Positions 16,332-24,406 of a DNA stretch of 64,000 nt are shown here, piece by piece. Within the stretch, counting starts at the first letter, position 1, and each line of letters opens with the position of its first letter. The stretch is from Streptomyces sp. GTDB taxonomy: Bacteria; Actinomycetota; Actinomycetes; Streptomycetales; Streptomycetaceae. The position numbers and the translations under genes are program-made. Location: assembly GCF_019510245.1 (NCBI RefSeq), contig NZ_JAEKKT010000141.1, positions 62,001 through 126,000 of the forward strand. The letters are read 5' to 3'. The notes beneath the pieces are model-generated. The model saw only the letters and a program-made list of their open reading frames with translations. It had not been told where the DNA came from and did no database searches.

Positions 16332-16868
16332 GTGCCCGACCTGATCCCGTTCGACGAGATCACCCACCTGTTCACCGACTGCCAGCACACCGCGTGGCGG
16401 CTGGAGACCCAGCGCGGGTACGCCTCCGATCGGACGAGCCCGAACTGGGCCCGCTGGAAGGCCGGCGCCACCTTCGACTACGACCCCGGCAACCCCTGGC
16501 AGGCCAACGTCAGGGCACAGACCGAGCAGGGCAAGCGGTTCGAGCGGGTACGCCTGGTCGACGACCCGCCCACCGAAGGGCAGCGGTTCCTCCTCGCCAC
16601 AGGCCTCGGCAACGTCGCCGCCGGCGAAGACATCCGCAACCTTCGGCGCACCGAGGCCGCGCAGCTGGGCCTCCCCGCGTACGACTTCTGGATCTTCGAC
16701 TCCCGCACGGTCGTCAAGTTCGTCATCGACGAGGACGGCGTGACCCTCGGAGTGACGGTTCACGGGGACCCTGAGACCGTCGTCCGCGCCTGCCAAGCCC
16801 GTGACGCTGCCTGGCATTTCGCCGTACCTACCAGGCAGTTCCAAGCCCCGGTACCGTCTGCCGGGTGA
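16332..16868 (+). CDS. DUF6879-family protein
   Basis: A 178-residue protein from GTG 16332: VPDLIPFDEITHLFTDCQ, then TAWRLETQRGYASDR. The TAWRLE.....Y and WIFDS..VVKF...D motifs are those of DUF6879. Members pair with XRE/DUF5753 regulators in streptomycetes and are suspected signalling or toxin-antitoxin-like partners (family knowledge; activity not established). It overlaps the next gene by 4 bases (GTGA), a sign of coupled translation. No transmembrane segment or signal peptide. Confidence 0.78.
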   Translation: MPDLIPFDEITHLFTDCQHTAWRLETQRGYASDRTSPNWARWKAGATFDYDPGNPWQANVRAQTEQGKRFERVRLVDDPPTEGQRFLLATGLGNVAAGEDIRNLRRTEAAQLGLPAYDFWIFDSRTVVKFVIDEDGVTLGVTVHGDPETVVRACQARDAAWHFAVPTRQFQAPVPSAG

Positions 16869-17704
16869 CCGATTACCAGTCCGGCCGCGAGGCCCTCGGT
16901 GAGCGGCTACGCGAGCTGCGCACCGAGGCCGGCCTGCAGGGCAAGGAACTCGCGGAGCGGCTGGGCTGGCAGCGCTCCAAGGTGTCCCGGCTGGAGAACG
17001 GCAAGCAGACCGCCACCGCCGCCGACCTGGAGGCGTGGGCGCTCGCCCTGGACGCTCCCGCCGCCGTCCCGGACCTTCACAGCCGTCTGCGCGGTCTGGA
17101 GTCCCAGCAACGCTCCTGGCGCCGCCAGCTCGCCACCGGGCACCGGGCGGTCCAGGACCGCTACGTCGCCGAGTACCGGCGCACCGCGACCATCCGCGGC
17201 TACGAGGCCACCGTCATCCCCGGCCTGTTCCAGACCCCGGACTACGCCCGGCACGTGCTCATCCTGAACGCCGAGCTGATGCAGTCGCCCCGCGACACCG
17301 ACGAGGCCGTGAACGCCCGCATGCGCCGCCAAGAGGTCCTGTACGAGGGCGACAAGACGTTCCGGGTCCTGGTGTGGGAGGGCGCACTCCATGCCCACGT
17401 AGGGCCGCCTGAGGTGATGGCCGGGCAGATGGACCGGCTCATCGGGCTGATTGGGCTCCCGCAGATCGAGCTGGGCATCGTCCCGTTCGGCGCCCGCCTG
17501 AGGCTCACCCCGAAGCACGGGTTCTGGGTCTTCGACGAGGAACGCGTCGTCGTCGAGACCATCAACACCGAGTTCACGCTGGAGTCGTCGGAGGACGTCG
17601 CTCTGTACGGGCGGGTGTGGGAGCGGCTCGACGAGTCCGCGGTCTACGGGCAGCAGGCGCGTCGGCTGATCGGCCGGGCAAGGGCGTCACTCGACCTCGG
17701 TTGA
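16865..17704 (+). CDS. XRE-family regulator with DUF5753 domain
   Basis: A 279-residue regulator. The N-terminal helix-turn-helix (about residues 8-62: LGERLRELRTEAGLQGKELA ... QRSKVSRLENGKQT) is followed by a DUF5753 domain (about 95-270) containing YEATVIPGLFQTPDYAR, ALHAHVGP and GLPQIELGIVPFG. Homologues such as the WhiJ/AbaA-type regulators control development and secondary metabolism in Streptomyces, usually in tandem with a small partner; here the partner is the DUF6879 gene. GTG 16865 overlaps the preceding stop. Downstream genes run in the same direction. Confidence 0.88.
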   Translation: MTDYQSGREALGERLRELRTEAGLQGKELAERLGWQRSKVSRLENGKQTATAADLEAWALALDAPAAVPDLHSRLRGLESQQRSWRRQLATGHRAVQDRYVAEYRRTATIRGYEATVIPGLFQTPDYARHVLILNAELMQSPRDTDEAVNARMRRQEVLYEGDKTFRVLVWEGALHAHVGPPEVMAGQMDRLIGLIGLPQIELGIVPFGARLRLTPKHGFWVFDEERVVVETINTEFTLESSEDVALYGRVWERLDESAVYGQQARRLIGRARASLDLG

Positions 17705-17790
17705 GCAACCCGCGCCAACCCGCAGCCGGGATGCGCAATCCGGCGCAATCGGCGCCCGCGGCTGGAACCCGTCTCCCTACCGTCCAGGTC

Positions 17791-18256
17791 ATGGCCCAAC
17801 TGACCCGCATGGAAGTGCGGCACGCGGCCGGTGACGTGTGGCTCGCCGACTGCTCCGCACACCCCGATCTCGTACGCCAGGCCTGGCAGGCCGAGCAGCT
17901 CGCGCCCATAGAGTCCGGCGCGCACTGGCTCGTCGCCGAGGCCCGCCTCGACCACACCATGCCCGCCCTCACCCGGATCCGCGAAGGGCAGCGTGGCCCC
18001 GTGCTGACGGACACCCCTCGGGGATGTGGCGTGGTGGCTCGTGCCGCTCGATGCCGCCGAGGAACTCGCGGACGTCCGGGCGGTGTCCGTGAAGCCGCAC
18101 GGCTGGACGCTGCACTGCCCGCCCTCGGGCCAGGTTCTGCGCAAGCACCTGTGGCTGAACTACCCGGACGGGTCGGGCGTCCTCACCGACCCTGCGGTCC
18201 TCGCCGCGGCGTTCGGTCCGGGCGGCTTCCGCTACCGCGTGGGGGTGCAGGCATGA
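17791..18256 (+). pseudogene. Hypothetical protein, single-base frameshift
   Basis: The first part (17791 to about 18015) reads MAQLTRMEVRHAAGDVWLAD ... RGPVLTDTPRG. The continuation DVAWWLVPLDAAEELADVRA ... GGFRYRVGVQA is one frame over and ends at 18256. Restoring one base near 18012-18022 (the run CGGGG before ATGTGG) joins them into a protein of about 155 residues. The stop of the second part overlaps the next gene's ATG, showing where the gene was meant to end. Function unknown. A sequencing error in a G run is possible. Confidence 0.65.
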
Positions 18257-18621
18257 CCGCGGACACGTCCATGACCGAGGCACAGCAGCAGCTCGCGCCG
18301 GACATCGAGACCATGCGCAGCACCGCGCACCGGTTCCTCGCCCCGGACGCCCGCCCCATCCCCACCAGCGAGGTGACGACGCTCGCCGCCGCCCTCCGCG
18401 GACATGTCGAGGAACTCATCCCCACCATCGAGGCGATGACCCGCGACTTCCCGGCCGGCGACGTCCCGAGCGCGTGCGCGCTGGTCTGCTGCCGGGAGGC
18501 CCGCATGCGGCTCGGCCTGCGTCCGGGCTACAACAGCCCCGGTCAGATGACGGTGGCGATGAAGCTTGCCAGGTCGGTGAAAGCCCTGTGCGATCACTAT
18601 CGGATTCTCGGCGGCGCCTGA
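18253..18621 (+). CDS. DUF6415-like protein, 122 aa
   Basis: MTADTSMTEAQQQLAPDIET, then LRGHVEELIPTIEAMTRDFP and CREARMRLGLRPGYNSP. The all-helical layout and the LRGH...L-P--E / AR-RL conserved pattern resemble the DUF6415 family of small Streptomyces proteins linked with regulatory or natural-product loci; its activity is unknown to me. It overlaps the preceding gene by ATGA and the next by TGATG, so the cluster is translated as a coupled set. Confidence 0.7.
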   Translation: MTADTSMTEAQQQLAPDIETMRSTAHRFLAPDARPIPTSEVTTLAAALRGHVEELIPTIEAMTRDFPAGDVPSACALVCCREARMRLGLRPGYNSPGQMTVAMKLARSVKALCDHYRILGGA

Positions 18622-18827
18622 TGCCGGGGTTCGGGTTCTGCGCCTGGTGCCGCGGCTACACCGCGAACGTCCGGCTGATCAACGTCGAGGACCAGGGGTC
18701 CGGGAGCCGCCAGGTCAGCCGCTACGCCTGCCCCGCGCACATCCGGCTGCGCGGCCTCAGTCCGTTCTCCGGCGGCCCGGCGGATGCGCCGCCCGCCGCG
18801 GCTCCGCCCGCCCGTAGTCGCCCGTAG
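18621..18827 (+). CDS. Small zinc-ribbon-like protein, 68 aa
   Basis: MPGFGFCAWCRGYTANVRLI, then a CPAH motif. CAWC and CPAH together could hold one zinc ion. The C-terminus is a Pro/Ala tail. ATG 18621 shares a base with the previous stop. It has no identifiable function and is a typical small follower gene of XRE/DUF6415 clusters. Confidence 0.62.
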   Translation: MPGFGFCAWCRGYTANVRLINVEDQGSGSRQVSRYACPAHIRLRGLSPFSGGPADAPPAAAPPARSRP

Positions 18828-18842
18828 CCGCCCCCCTGAACT

Positions 18843-18882
18843 CCCGCCCGTCCCGCACCCCAGGCTCCATGGGGCGGGCGGG
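18843..18882. terminator. Hairpin terminator after the XRE/DUF6415 cluster
   Basis: CCCGCCC (18843-18849) pairs with GGGCGGG (18876-18882), and CACCCC/GGGG pairing inside the loop can extend the stem. It lies between the zinc-ribbon gene and the next GTG start. Confidence 0.5.
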
Positions 18883-18929
18883 TCAGCACCCCACAACCTG
18901 CTGGCACTCGTCCACAACAGGAGGACAAC

Positions 18930-19430
18930 GTGACCGTTGCGTTAGAACACCCCGCCACCACCCGCACCCGGGACCCGCAGGAACTCCTCAACGCGGTCGC
19001 CCCCCACATCACCGAGCTGACCACCAACATCTTCGACTCCGGCATGAGCCTGTGGGACCGCGAGGTCGCCCTGCTCCTCCGCGACCACACCATGGTCCGC
19101 GACATGGCCGAACGGATCCTCGCCAACGCCGTCATGTACGTCATGGGCTCCATCGAGAACCCCGACCAGCACCTCGGCGTCGGCAGGCTCGTCGACATCG
19201 GCGTCCACCAGCTCATCCTCGACACACCCGTCTGGTGGGGCATCTGCCGCCTCTACAACGGCGGCCGGTTCAAGCACCACGCCCCGTTCATCGAGCGCCG
19301 CCGCGACGGCCTGTGCCTGCGCACCGGCGACTTCCTGCGCTCCCAGGGCTGGGCGATCGACGAGGAACTGTGGGCCATCGACGGCACGGAGTGCTCGCCG
19401 TGCGACGACAAGGTCCCCGACAGCCACTGA
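18930..19430 (+). CDS. Hypothetical protein, 166 aa
   Basis: GTG 18930 follows AGGAGG with good spacing. The sequence starts MTVALEHPATTRTRDPQELL. It is largely helical (LLRDHTMVRDMAERILANAV) with a C-terminal part containing FIERRRDGLCLRTGDFLRSQ and ECSPCDDK. No family is recognised. It is flanked by terminator hairpins on both sides, so it is a single-gene unit within the accessory region. Confidence 0.65.
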   Translation: MTVALEHPATTRTRDPQELLNAVAPHITELTTNIFDSGMSLWDREVALLLRDHTMVRDMAERILANAVMYVMGSIENPDQHLGVGRLVDIGVHQLILDTPVWWGICRLYNGGRFKHHAPFIERRRDGLCLRTGDFLRSQGWAIDEELWAIDGTECSPCDDKVPDSH

Positions 19431-19445
19431 CCCCGGCTACAGTCG

Positions 19446-19478
19446 CCCCCGCCCTCACAGCACCCCCGAGGGCGGGGG
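19446..19478. terminator. Hairpin terminator
   Basis: CCCCCGCCCTC (19446-19456) pairs with GAGGGCGGGGG (19468-19478): an 11-bp perfect stem with an 11-base loop, just downstream of the stop at 19430. Confidence 0.65.
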
Positions 19479-19508
19479 CTCCGCATCCCGACGACCCAAG
19501 GAACCGCT

Positions 19509-20162
19509 GTGCCCGTACCGCACGACATCGCCGCCGAGACCGAACTGTGGGACGCCTTCGCCGAGTCGGCGTTCAAGGACGACGCCGAACCGTCGTTCTG
19601 CTGGACCCAGTACGCCGGCCACGGCCCCGGCCCGGAACTCCTCGGCAGCCCGGAGTCCGTGCTTGAGGTCGGGTGCGGCACCGGCCGCGCGCTGGCCCGC
19701 CTCGCGCAGCGGGGCGTGAAGGCGACGGGTGTGGACCTGTCGCCGCGCATGGTGCAGCTGGCGGGCGAGAAGTGGGCGCCGCTCGGGGTGCGGATCGAGC
19801 AGGGCGAGATCCTGGACTGGCTCGCCGCGGACGGCGGCCGGTACGACGCGGTGTACTCCATCTTCGGCGCCGCCTGGTTCACCGATCCGTCTCGGCTGTT
19901 TCCCCTCGTCCGTCAGCACCTGGCCCCGGGTGGCGTCTTCGTGTTCTCCCAGCCGCCGGCCATCCCGGGCGCCTACGGTCCGCAGGGCATGTACAAGGGC
20001 GGGTTCGCGGGGAAGGCCACGTTCACCTACCGGTACAGCTACCGGCCCGCGGTGTGGGAGCGGCATCTGCTCCGGGCAGGGTTCACCGCGGCAGAGGCGA
20101 CGGTGGTGGACGCGCCCAAGGCCGGGCACATCGGGACCCTCATCGTCCAGGCCCGAGCCTGA
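19509..20162 (+). CDS. Class I SAM-dependent methyltransferase
   Basis: A 217-residue methyltransferase. Motif I is VLEVGCGTGRALARL (about residues 51-65), with GVDLSPRMVQLA (acidic loop), GGRYDAVYSIFGAAWF and LAPGGVFVFSQPP. The N-terminus (AAETELWDAFAESAFKDDAE) resembles the small-molecule methyltransferases found in Streptomyces accessory regions. The start is GTG 19509, preceded by AAGGAACCGC. It is flanked by terminators, so it is a stand-alone gene. Substrate not inferable. Confidence 0.85.
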   Translation: MPVPHDIAAETELWDAFAESAFKDDAEPSFCWTQYAGHGPGPELLGSPESVLEVGCGTGRALARLAQRGVKATGVDLSPRMVQLAGEKWAPLGVRIEQGEILDWLAADGGRYDAVYSIFGAAWFTDPSRLFPLVRQHLAPGGVFVFSQPPAIPGAYGPQGMYKGGFAGKATFTYRYSYRPAVWERHLLRAGFTAAEATVVDAPKAGHIGTLIVQARA

Positions 20163-20244
20163 GGCCTCCACGCGGGCCAGCCTGGGCTCGAAAGACGCCC
20201 GTCAGCCCCGCACCCATGCGGCATGGGCGGACGGGCCCGTGATC

Positions 20245-20291
20245 GCTCGCCTTGGCCAGAACCGTTGGGAAGCGCGCCGGCCAAGGCGAGC
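20245..20291. terminator. 13-bp hairpin, probable terminator
   Basis: GCTCGCCTTGGCC (20245-20257) pairs perfectly with GGCCAAGGCGAGC (20279-20291), followed by CACAAAAACG, so it could stop transcription arriving from the right. A weaker CCCGTC/GACGGG stem lies just upstream (about 20205-20235). The rest of 20163-20460 shows no gene. Confidence 0.6.
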
Positions 20292-20460
20292 ACAAAAACG
20301 TCGTCAGGATGACGCGCCGCCGTGGTGGCCGCCCGTCGCCATACACTGCCAGCACCCTCGCGCGGCCCCCGCTCCGGCCGCCCTCGACGGCCCGCTGCCA
20401 CCCGCCCCAGGCAGCGGGCCGTCGGCGTCTCCGCAAGGCGACACTGAAGGCACAGTCAAC

Positions 20461-21231
20461 TCAGTCCAGCGTCACCTGCTGGGCTCGCTGCTCTGTATAA
20501 GCGCCGTACTCCTCCTGGTCCAGAACCCTGACAGGAAGCCTTTTGACGAGCGGCTCGACGCCGTCCGCCACGATGGTGACGACCAGGGCAGTCTCACCGG
20601 GCACGAGTTCACGGACGTCACTGAAATCAAGTGTCGGCAGTGCCCGTGACCACTGCCCGTGGACGATGCTGTCGGTTCCGCCGTCCCACTGGATCGCCGT
20701 GATCCCCACGGACGAGACGAAGGTGACCGTTTGCCAGCCCTCTTGCGGTCCGAGGCTGCCCAATCCCTCCAGGCCAATCCTGACGCCCGGGTTCTTGGCG
20801 GCGTACGCGCTCGCGTTGTTGAGCGTCACCGTCGCCCACGTCTGCTTGAAGCTCTCCAGCTTTCGCCACCCCGTGATGTCGTCCTCGTCATGTACCGCCG
20901 CGAAGACGGGCTCGTTCGGGAAGCTGAAGTTGAACGTGATCTCAATGTCTAGGGCAGGGCGGCCAGTGGCGGCCCGGTAGGCCCATAGCGCCACGATGGC
21001 GGCCACGGCGGTCACAAGACAGGTGTAGATCACCAGGGCCGTGTTCACGGTGACCGCCCGGTCACGAGTGCCAAGCCCCAACGTCCAGCCAGCGAAGGCG
21101 GCGCCTACGACGAGAGCAGCACCAGCGGCTATCACCGCGAGCGTCACCAGAGTGATCCAGTATCGGGGGTCACGAGGGAGTTTCACGAAGGGAGTGTTCC
21201 ACGGCCAGGGGCGTGTCCGGTCCGGCGTCAC
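20461..21231 (-). CDS. Hypothetical membrane protein, 256 aa
   Basis: The N-terminus is cytoplasmic and basic. Two transmembrane segments follow (about 26-52: ITLVTLAVIAAGAALVVGAA...; and 64-86: ALVIYTCLVTAVAAIVALWAY), then a roughly 165-residue beta-rich domain (DIEITFNFSFPNEPVF ... VTLNNASAYAAKNPGV ... LVPGETALVVTIV). The domain resembles generic sandwich folds. Its start overlaps the preceding gene by ATGA, so it is the last gene of a two-gene leftward operon. Function unknown. Confidence 0.7.
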   Translation of the reverse strand: MTPDRTRPWPWNTPFVKLPRDPRYWITLVTLAVIAAGAALVVGAAFAGWTLGLGTRDRAVTVNTALVIYTCLVTAVAAIVALWAYRAATGRPALDIEITFNFSFPNEPVFAAVHDEDDITGWRKLESFKQTWATVTLNNASAYAAKNPGVRIGLEGLGSLGPQEGWQTVTFVSSVGITAIQWDGGTDSIVHGQWSRALPTLDFSDVRELVPGETALVVTIVADGVEPLVKRLPVRVLDQEEYGAYTEQRAQQVTLD

Positions 21232-21716
21232 CCCGAGGACTGTGGTCCCATCCGGCTGGCCATCCGCGCAGCTTCCTCCGGAGTCACCAGCCGCACCTTA
21301 CGGCGAAACGCGCCCTTGATCACGAAGAAGCACGAGAAGCGGCCTAGTGGGCCGATCTCCCGACACTCGTACAGGCCAGTACCGGGCAGCGGGAAACCGT
21401 AGGGGGCGGTATGGCTGCGCTCAAGGAAGGCGCGCGCGTACACGTACTTCTTGTTCGTGCCGCGGATCCTGGCCACCCAGCCAGTTACCGCGTCACAGGT
21501 GACCCGGTCCGGCGTGATGGACACCCCGGGGAACACCCTGGCGGGGTCCGCGGTCGCGATGTCGACGGGGATGTCCAACGCCGCTGTTGAGGCTGCCTTC
21601 TGCTCGCCGGTGGCGTGACGCGTACAGACCCCCGGGTGAGGACCGAGGCCGTACCAGACCATCAGCGGCATGGAGCAGCGCGTTCCTCTGGTCGTCGTGG
21701 TCGTGCACTGGCTCAC
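21228..21716 (-). CDS. Hypothetical protein with N-terminal Cys/His cluster
   Basis: A 162-residue protein from GTG 21716: VSQCTTTTTRGTRC, then PHPGVCTRH. The spaced C, C, C and H residues may form a zinc finger of the kind used to bind nucleic acid. The C-terminal region (VYARAFLERSHTAPYGFP ... CREIGPLGRFSCFF) has no clear family. The frame is open further upstream but without a supported start. It is the first gene of an operon with 20461-21231. Confidence 0.58.
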   Translation of the reverse strand: MSQCTTTTTRGTRCSMPLMVWYGLGPHPGVCTRHATGEQKAASTAALDIPVDIATADPARVFPGVSITPDRVTCDAVTGWVARIRGTNKKYVYARAFLERSHTAPYGFPLPGTGLYECREIGPLGRFSCFFVIKGAFRRKVRLVTPEEAARMASRMGPQSSG

Positions 21717-21848
21717 GCTGGCCCCCGCCCCGTCATGGTGGAGCCGGGCCCCATCGGGAGGCCCGGCAGTCCCGAACACCCATGCGGGACGGGTGCAGCG
21801 TAACCGGCACCGGCAGGCGTACGACGGGTGCCTCGGCAATGCGCCTGT

Positions 21849-22121
21849 CTACGCCTCGTCGCCGTCGTACCGGCGCCCGATCAGGTCGCTGATCGTCAAC
21901 GTCCTGGAACGGGTCGGCATCGCCGCCTCCCAGTAGGTACGCCGGTGCGCGTCCCACTCCTCCGGCGACATCTCGTGGAGGGGCTTCGCAGGGGCCTGCG
22001 GCGCCTCCGGCATGGGTGTGGTGGCCTGCGTGTACTGGTCGACGGACTCGGCGAACTCCGGGCTCGCCAGGGCCTCCCGGACGCCCCGGTCGACGGCCGC
22101 CTTGATCCTCGACTCCGACAT
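21849..22121 (-). CDS. Small hypothetical protein, 90 aa
   Basis: MSESRIKAAVDRGVREALAS, then a Pro-rich middle (PMPEAPQAPAKPL) and EMSPEEWDAHRRTYW. ATG 22121 is chosen since it begins a compact helical protein and lies at a normal distance from the neighbouring gene's stop (22144). The C-terminus includes TLTISDLIGRRYDGDEA. The pattern suggests a small regulatory or structural protein of the accessory region; no function is recognised. Confidence 0.6.
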   Translation of the reverse strand: MSESRIKAAVDRGVREALASPEFAESVDQYTQATTPMPEAPQAPAKPLHEMSPEEWDAHRRTYWEAAMPTRSRTLTISDLIGRRYDGDEA

Positions 22122-22143
22122 GGCGGCGACTCTAACCGCGTCC

Positions 22144-22797
22144 TCAGATCCCCGCCCCCGTTCGCCGCAGGACACGCAGCGAGTCGTGGGCCGAGACCTC
22201 CGTGAAGGCGCCCGACTCCAGGGCGCGGAGGTAGACGCGGTAAGGGGCCTGGCCGGTGAACTCGTCCTCCGGGTCCGGGAAGACGTCGTGGATCACGAGG
22301 AGTCCGCCTTGGGCCACATGGGGGGCCCACCCCTCGTAGTCGGCGGTGGCGTGCTCGTCGGTGTGGCCGCCGTCGACGAAGACGAGGCCGAGCGGGGAGT
22401 TCCAGAACGCGGCGATCTGCGGGGACCGGCCGACGACGGCGACCACGTGGTCCTCCAGGCCCGCCCTGTGCAGGGTGCGCCGGAAGGTGGGCAGCGTGTC
22501 CATCAGCCCGATCTCCGGGTCGACCGTCTCCGGGTCGTGGTAGCCCCAGCCCGGCTGCTGCTCCTCGCTGCCCCGGTGGTGGTCGACGGTGAGCGCGGTG
22601 ACCCCGGCCGCGCGGGCCGCGTCGGCGAGCAGGACGGTCGACCGCCCGCAGTACGTCCCGACCTCCAGCAGGGGCAGGCCGAGCCGCCCCGCCTCGACGG
22701 CGGCCGCGTACAGCGCGAGTCCCTCGCCGACGGGCATGAACCCCTTCGCCGCCTCGAACGCGGCCAGGATCTCGGGCTTGGGGGCTGCCGCGGTCAT
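22144..22797 (-). CDS. Class I SAM-dependent methyltransferase (Methyltransf_24-like)
   Basis: A 217-residue O-methyltransferase-like protein. LLEVGTYCGRSTVLLADAAR is motif I, VTALTVDHHRGSEEQQPGWG follows with the acidic residue, and GLVFVDGGHTDEHATADYEG and GGLLVIHDVFPD carry the metal-dependent type D/H positions. It starts at ATG 22797. Unlike the accessory genes before it, this is a widely conserved streptomycete protein, so the right edge of the accessory region is probably near 22130. The substrate is unknown. Confidence 0.85.
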   Translation of the reverse strand: MTAAAPKPEILAAFEAAKGFMPVGEGLALYAAAVEAGRLGLPLLEVGTYCGRSTVLLADAARAAGVTALTVDHHRGSEEQQPGWGYHDPETVDPEIGLMDTLPTFRRTLHRAGLEDHVVAVVGRSPQIAAFWNSPLGLVFVDGGHTDEHATADYEGWAPHVAQGGLLVIHDVFPDPEDEFTGQAPYRVYLRALESGAFTEVSAHDSLRVLRRTGAGI

Positions 22798-23058
22798 GGG
22801 CGTCCTCTCACTCGTTCACTCGTGTCTGCTGTCCGGGCGTCCATGCTGCCGCACGCGCTTCGCCGTCCGGTCGACAGGGGGTCTGCGGCGGCCCCGCCGG
22901 CCCGCCGCGGGCGGTGGCGGAAGAGGGCCGCCCGAGCGGGGCACCTCCTCCAAGTCCGCTGTGCGCCCATCAAGTTGGCCGCAGGAGCTGGCTTTCAAGC
23001 GCACTCCAGCACCTACACTGACGCCGCCAACCCGCCCCACCTGTGACGGAGCACCGAC

Positions 23059-24111
23059 ATGCGTTATCGCGTCCTCGGCAAGACCGGCATCGAGGTCAGC
23101 ACCCACTGTCTCGGCACGATGATGTTCGGGGGCATCGGCAACCCCGACCACGAGGACGGCGCCCGGATCATCAACGCGGCGCTCGACGCCGGTGTCAACT
23201 TCGTGGACACCGCCGACATGTACTCGGCCGGTGAGTGCGAGGAGATCGTCGGCAAGGCGCTCAAGGGCCGGCGCGACGACGTGGTGCTCGCCACGAAGGT
23301 GCACTTTCCGCTGGGGGAGGGCCGCAACCGCAGCGGCAACTCGCGGCGCTGGATCCTCAAGGCCGTCGAGGACAGTCTGCGGCGGCTGGACACCGACTGG
23401 ATCGACCTCTACCAGGTGCACCGCCCCGACCACACCACCGACATCGAGGAGACCCTGTCCGTCCTCGGTGACCTGGTGACGGCGGGGAAGATCCGGGCGT
23501 TCGGCTGCTCCACGTTCCCCGCCGAGGACCTCGTCGAGGCGCACTACGTGGCGGAGCGGCGCGGGCTGATGCGGATGCGCACGGAGCAGCCGCCGTACTC
23601 GATCCTCGCCCGCGGCATCGAACGGGCCGTGCTGCCCACCGCGCAGCGCCTGGGCATGGGCGTGCTGACCTGGTCGCCGCTCGCCTCCGGATTCCTCTCC
23701 GGCGCCCACCGCGAGGGCCGCCCCGTCGACCTCGCCACCGGCCGGGCCAGGCTCTCCCCGCAGCGCTTCGACCCCGCGATCCCCGGCAACGTAGCGAAGT
23801 ACGCGGCCGTCGAGAAGCTCATCGCCCTCACCGAGGAGATGGGCTGCACCCTGCCGGAGCTGGCCGTCGCGTTTCCGCTGGTGCACCCGGCCGTGACGTC
23901 GGTGATCATCGGACCGCGCACCATGGACCAGCTCACCGGGCTGCTCAAGGGGGCCGAACTGCTCCTCGACGACGCGGTGCTCGACCGCATCGACGAGATC
24001 GTGGCCCCCGGCACCGACCTCTACCGGGCCGACGGCGTCTGGCAGCCACCGTCCCTCACCGACCAGTCCACCCGCAGGCGCCCCACCGGGGAACGCGCGG
24101 CCGCAGGCTGA
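23059..24111 (+). CDS. Aldo/keto reductase
   Basis: A 350-residue NADPH-dependent TIM-barrel oxidoreductase reducing carbonyls. The catalytic tetrad is visible: D50 and Y55 (FVDTADMYS), K80 (VVLATK) and H123 (DLYQVHRPD). FGCSTFPAEDL and the C-terminal nucleotide-binding SVIIGPRTMDQL are also present. ATG 23059 follows GGAG (ACGGAGCACCGAC). The C-terminal 20 residues (QSTRRRPTGERAAAG) are low complexity. It is monocistronic and followed by a repeat-rich 295-base gap. The natural substrate is not apparent. Confidence 0.9.
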   Translation: MRYRVLGKTGIEVSTHCLGTMMFGGIGNPDHEDGARIINAALDAGVNFVDTADMYSAGECEEIVGKALKGRRDDVVLATKVHFPLGEGRNRSGNSRRWILKAVEDSLRRLDTDWIDLYQVHRPDHTTDIEETLSVLGDLVTAGKIRAFGCSTFPAEDLVEAHYVAERRGLMRMRTEQPPYSILARGIERAVLPTAQRLGMGVLTWSPLASGFLSGAHREGRPVDLATGRARLSPQRFDPAIPGNVAKYAAVEKLIALTEEMGCTLPELAVAFPLVHPAVTSVIIGPRTMDQLTGLLKGAELLLDDAVLDRIDEIVAPGTDLYRADGVWQPPSLTDQSTRRRPTGERAAAG

Positions 24112-24124
24112 GCCCGCGTAATCC

Positions 24125-24345
24125 GCGCCCCAAAGGGGCGCTGGGGGTACCCCCGGCCGAAGGCTGGGGGAGGAACTGCGCGACCGGCCACGGCGGCGCC
24201 GCGGACGGCGGATGGCGGACGGTGGTGTGGCTGACCGTCTCCCCGGGGAGCGCGAGGACCAAGTCGACCTGGGCCCAAGCGCCCCAAAGGGGCGCTGGGG
24301 GTACCCCCGGCCGAAGGCTGGGGGAGGAACTGCGCGACCGGCCAC
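24125..24345. repeat. Two direct copies of a dispersed repeat within a local duplication
   Basis: A 67-base unit recurs at 24125-24191 and 24279-24345 and is identical or nearly so. It contains GCGCCCCAAAGGGGCGC, a GGGGGTACCCCC palindrome and GGAACTGCGCGACC. The DNA between and after the copies also recurs: CTGACCGTCTCCCCGGG with the following bases occurs at 24231 and at the true 3' end of the MFS gene (24414). The stretch is therefore a diverged tandem duplication of about 155-185 bp covering the repeat and the end of the exporter gene. Confidence 0.8.
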
Positions 24346-24406
24346 GACGGCGCCGCAGACGGCAGACGGTGGTGGGGGCGACAGTCGCGGCCGCCCCCAC
24401 GGAGTG

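Noticed and set aside
10529..22121. A complete actinomycete integrative element (AICE) or prophage
   Set aside because: No integrase, replication initiator, FtsK-like transfer protein, phage structural gene or tRNA attachment site could be found, so only 'accessory or relic region' is supported.
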